DNA of 64,000 nt, taken from Lucifuga dentata (taxonomy: Eukaryota > Chordata > Actinopteri > Ophidiiformes > Bythitidae). The notes under the pieces were generated by a model, which saw only the letters and a program-made list of their open reading frames with translations, had not been told where the DNA came from and did no database searches. A program made the translations under genes and the position numbers. Location of the stretch: positions 226,412 through 290,411 of the forward strand of contig VXCM01000222.1 in assembly GCA_014773175.1 (NCBI GenBank), read 5' to 3'. Positions 60,001-64,000 of the stretch are shown one piece after another. The stretch's first letter is position 1, and each line of letters begins with the position of its first letter.

Positions 60001-61601
60001 ATGAAGCCAGGAATTCTCTCCAGAACATTGTGTTCGTAATTGTCAGAGATGAGTTTCGAGTGGATTGCTCAACTCCATTGAAGAACATTTAGTAAGTTTA
60101 AGGAAGAACATGCCGCTCTGTTATTATTTATTTCTAATGCCCCTTTATAGGAAATGATGAGCACTGTTGCCTGGTGTAAAACATGATCATAATGGGGAAA
60201 TGAATAAAGCAAACTTCACACAAACTTCAACAAATGACAAATATGCCAAGCTCACACACAGACTGTACAGATAAATTCTTCAAGTATACATCATGCATGA
60301 TATTGAGAAGCTTTGAGCGCATTCTGTGTCTGCAGGGATGAATTCATGCACAAGGCATTCATGTTTCTTTTCTTAATTGAGGCTTTTGCTTGGATAATGG
60401 GCATTTGTTGATTCAAAGAGATGCTAGGTGTGAGAGATGGCAATGAAATCCAGTAAACCACACTGGTCACATGCACCATTCTGCATTCTTTCTTACATAT
60501 GCTTCTATTTATGGCTTCAGCTCTGTCGATGCTGGGAACAGCTAAGATCAGCACAAGGAGCCATTCATTTGTACTTGTATTTTTCACACCAACAATGCTA
60601 ACCACAATGGCTTTTTTGTGTTGAACTGAAACAAAGTTCTCCTGTCATTTTTACATTTTCTCCCTCGTTTTTCTTTTTAATTTTCATTTTTATTCACTAG
60701 ATGCAGAGAAAACAAGATTATCATATGTTAAAACTGAATCCACTGCAGACAGCATTTATCGGTTTAACTATTTCACATTGTAAGTGCTAAATACTGTTTA
60801 AATGAATGATATGACATCTTTGGTCTATAACAGGCATTGATCCAATACTTCAATTGTTCCACACACATTTGTTCATTGATGGGACTAGTGCCAGTTCTTT
60901 TTTTTCTTTTTTTTCAAAAGGTTAACCACTGGGGAAGAGGAAAGGAAAGCTTTTGGTGTACTGCCGGAGAACCAGGAGAATCTTGTTTGTTTACTGCAGG
61001 CTTTTGTTAGGAAAGGAACGTCTGGTACTATTATTATAATGGCAACTGGAAGAAGATACCGGTAATTTACCAACAAGGAACAATGGAGTTTCATTTTAGC
61101 CATGTGACAGTGGGCTGGGAGCTTCTCTGGGGTTGTTATTGACATCAGCATCACTGGACTATGGAAATCTGAAGCGAAATTTCAGAACACTTCTTTCCAA
61201 ATTGCATACAGCTGACACAATGTGGCAATAACTATTTTGACATTTAGGTGCTAGCTTGTGAAAATGAATACAGGAAAAGCATGGTGTCATCTGATTCAGT
61301 CAATCTGCCTGCAAAGTCACGCTGAGGAGAAAGAAGTTAAAGAGAGAAGTGAATGTCACAAATGTCTTTGGCTTCCATGTGTCATGAGCTCATGCCACGC
61401 TGTGTTACATCTGGTTGCTAAGCATGCGGCACCTCAATACTTACTGGAAAGTTGCAAAATAAACGCGCTGTGAAATTAAACTATGTTTTCACAATCGCCT
61501 GTTTTCCCACATACACACTCAGTGACATGCTGATTGTGAAGCATATGAGTTTGTAAAGTTGATATCAATTTTTAATTTTTAATTTTTAGCTTTAAGGATG
61601 A
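57029..61601. other. Non-coding region upstream of socs3
   Basis: No exon recognised. Contains a CTCF-like match around 57327-57340 (TAGAGGGCGCC core), poly-T with N (57598), a G-run with N at 58143-58172, and a (CT)n tract at 59759-59780. Confidence 0.6.
59557..59565. promoter_or_regulatory. Consensus STAT site upstream of socs3
   Basis: Perfect TTCCTGGAA about 2.6 kb upstream of the estimated socs3 start; candidate distal response element by motif alone. Confidence 0.35.
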
Positions 61602-62229
61602 GGGATTACCAGTAGTGGACAAAGTACTAAAATCCTCTATTGAAGTAAAAGTCTTGCATTCAAAAGAATTAAATGAGATTTGTAAAACTGGAATCATACA
61701 ATTTTTCACCCTACAAATATATAAAATGGTTTTAAGTGAAAATCTTGTATTTCCAGTTTTGGATATTTTCATGCTTTCTGGTGAGTAAAAGGCTTTCTCT
61801 ATATTAAAATAAATTCTTTGGTCTCTTTTTCTGGCTAAAATGAATGGAAAAATATCTAAAATATTTTATGTCAATCTGGAGGATTGAATACTATATCCAC
61901 TACGGGACAATGTGGGGCCTGAAATGTAAAATGTCACTGGTCTGCACCAGAACACCTTAAAAACTATTTCCAGTTTTCTTCGATGGTAGAGCCGAATTTC
62001 ATATTGCAAAGACGAAAGAAACAGGACAGCAAGAGGACATGAGGCCATCAAGCTAAACAAGGCTGAGATAGTCAGATTTACCCAATAACAACAACATTTT
62101 GTGAGTTTATCTCATGTTGAATATAAAATCATGACAAATGTGAAGTAAAAACAAACAAAATGAAATCACTAGTATCTCAAAATTATATTTAGCTATAGCA
62201 GTTAGTTACTTTCCACCTCTGGGGATTAC
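61602..62229 (-). mobile_element. Non-autonomous hAT-like element, copy B, with 8-bp target duplication
   Basis: The element occupies 61610-62221. Its ends are CAGTAGTGGA and TCCACCTCTG, which form CAGNGGTGGA-type inverted termini. GGGATTAC flanks it on both sides (61602-61609 and 62222-62229). An 8-bp target duplication and CAG termini are typical of hAT transposons. It matches 37512-38504 in reverse orientation. No transposase frame, so it would depend on an autonomous relative. Confidence 0.85.
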
Positions 62230-64000
62230 AAGCTTGTCACATTTCACCAAAAATACCGTAAAAGGTTATTAATGTATAAAATTGTCTTATCAGATAATTG
62301 CGTATTCTAATAAGTGTAAGCCCCATCCTTATTTACTTTTAATATTCTTAATAAAGCTTGAGTCATAAGTACCTGGAGAAAAATTAATAAAGGCATGATG
62401 GGAAACTGTCACATCCAGGTTTACACTATTAATTTATTAGGTTATTAGATCTTATATGGTCTATAAACCACCGCCTGCATTGGAATATTAGACCTGTTCG
62501 GAGGTATCCAGTCTTAATTTGTCTTCAGTCTAATTTTCAGCTGGAACTGAATAGAAAAAGCCTGAAAAGTGGACTGTGTGGTTGACAAATTAAAACCCCA
62601 AACTTCTATCATGAGAGCATAGGATGCACTTACCTTAATTCAAGCCCAATCCTAACATTTCTCAAAGCTTACAAATTATCTGCTAAATTGACAAAAAGGC
62701 CAGCGGCCAGGTCACAAACATCTGCTGCTTCAGATATTCTGATTGCATCACAGCAGATAATATGATTGATCTGACTATCTCGGCTTGCCTGCCACTGTCG
62801 CCACCATCCGTTTATCAGTATCAAATGCTTGGAGACAGAGGAGCCAGTGACATAATGGTGATGTTCAAAATGGATTTGATTCCCACAAACTCTAGAAATA
62901 GCTGCCTGATGTCATTGGGCAGATGGTAATAAATCCGTCTGCACCAGAATAGCAGGTTGGTTGAATGGTGCTAGATGAGAACACCTTGTTGAAAGTGGTT
63001 CAGTGCTCCAAACATGTGCACATGCATGTGTCTGTGCATAGGAATACACACACATACACGTGCGTGCATAATAGTGTTCATATGCAAATGGGGCATTATA
63101 ATGACTCCCCACATGCACACCTGCAAACAAATGAAAACGCACACACCTCCACACTCACACACACACACACACTCACACACACTCACACACACTCCCTCTG
63201 AACACAGTAGTAACCTGATCCTGAGCTGTGCCAGGAAGCGGTCTGACATTTCCGGATAGATTTAGTGTCTATGTGCAAAGTTCACACACACACACACTGG
63301 GTTCTGTGGTTACTGTTGGGATAAAGGCACTGATTGCCACCTGTGATAATGTCTGGCAGCAGGTCAGAGGGAATTTACCTGGAAGATGTCCTCTAAATAT
63401 AAAACCACCAGATTCTGATTGCTCATAGTTCCTCGCCAATAGGCCGCCTTTTCCTTCTTGCCCTACTTTTGTCTAAAGGGCCTGAGTAAGTCACAGATAT
63501 TTGAGGATACTACCCAGGATGCATCAGTCATCCAGAGGAAAGCTTTGATCTCAGTCATCCCCTCAATCCGTAAATGATTCCACATGCATATGACCGGGCT
63601 GATGACCTTGCAAGAAATGTCTTTACGGCAGACACAATGATGCTGTATCAGGGGACCATAAACTGACTGTATAGCAGGGTGTTAAATGGGCGCTATTGTT
63701 ATTAGTGCAGGTGTGTTCCTGTTCTGAGTTCTCCTAGAGTGAATTACTGGATTGTTCTTTCATCTGTCTGTGTTTTAGATGCTTCTCATAAAGTTGCAGC
63801 TGCACCATTGGTCAGTTTGTATATGGATTTGTCCTTCCTTTACAGCTTTGTTCTCAACTTGGTGTGGTTGCTATACAGAGGACTCCCCTGATTCTATTTT
63901 TCTTTGAGGCTGAACTCTAATTCTACAACTCCTACACTTCAAGAACTGTGACCTCTGAAAACAGTAGCTCAGTGTCCCAGAGAGGCCTAATCCCCCCCCC
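62230..64000. other. Non-coding window end
   Basis: No gene seen. A degenerate (CA)n/(TCACAC)n microsatellite lies at 63138-63193 and a short one at 63283-63297. The overlapping frames at 62912-63259 on both strands derive from it. Confidence 0.65.

Noticed and set aside
62912..63259. Four overlapping frames on both strands
   Set aside because: Generated by CA/TG microsatellite sequence without stops.

Overview
This window is teleost fish genomic DNA. It is AT-rich and intron-containing, with many microsatellites and fish-type transposon fragments. It carries parts or all of three vertebrate genes: the 3' half of a retinal-type fascin (fscn2), a complete four-exon claudin-like gene (tmem235), and a complete socs3 on the opposite strand. 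In human the TMEM235 and SOCS3 genes are close neighbours on 17q25, and FSCN2 lies about 3 Mb away on the same arm. That synteny supports the gene names and indicates a fish chromosome derived from the same ancestral block. I cannot decide between the teleost a and b paralogues.

Layout: 1-4195 holds the last five coding exons of fscn2 (+). 4.2-12.4 kb is intergenic, with an old MITE-like repeat (about 4770-5330) and a Rex3/RTE-type LINE tail with a perfect 11-bp target duplication (10704-10957). 12425-18830 is tmem235 (+), with a LINE tail in intron 1, and in intron 3 three inverted repeats and a second Rex3-like fragment. 18.8-54.1 kb is a gene-poor interval of about 35 kb, filled with microsatellites, three copies of a TTAA-flanked MITE family, hAT-like elements and LINE tails. 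I found no convincing exon there. 54.3-56.9 kb is socs3 (-): one untranslated first exon, a single coding exon, and a consensus STAT site just upstream. 57-64 kb is non-coding, with a well-delimited hAT-like element (61610-62221, 8-bp target duplication).

The three genes are not functionally coupled. Fascin-2 bundles actin in photoreceptors and hair cells, TMEM235 is a four-pass claudin-family membrane protein, and SOCS3 is a feedback inhibitor of JAK/STAT signalling. The perfect TTCCNGGAA motifs (at least five, four of them outside the promoter) suggest cytokine-responsive control of socs3, but this is inference. The window contains 21 single Ns, all in low-complexity tracts or between exact 61-66 bp duplications. 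These look like assembly joins, not biology.

I found no sign of a new multi-gene system. The items most worth a second look are the TTAA-flanked MITE family with a nested insertion that reveals its target site, a tmem235 that has lost the claudin cysteine pair, a socs3 with a shortened PEST insert, a strong hairpin just after a tmem235 splice donor, and the STAT-motif excess.
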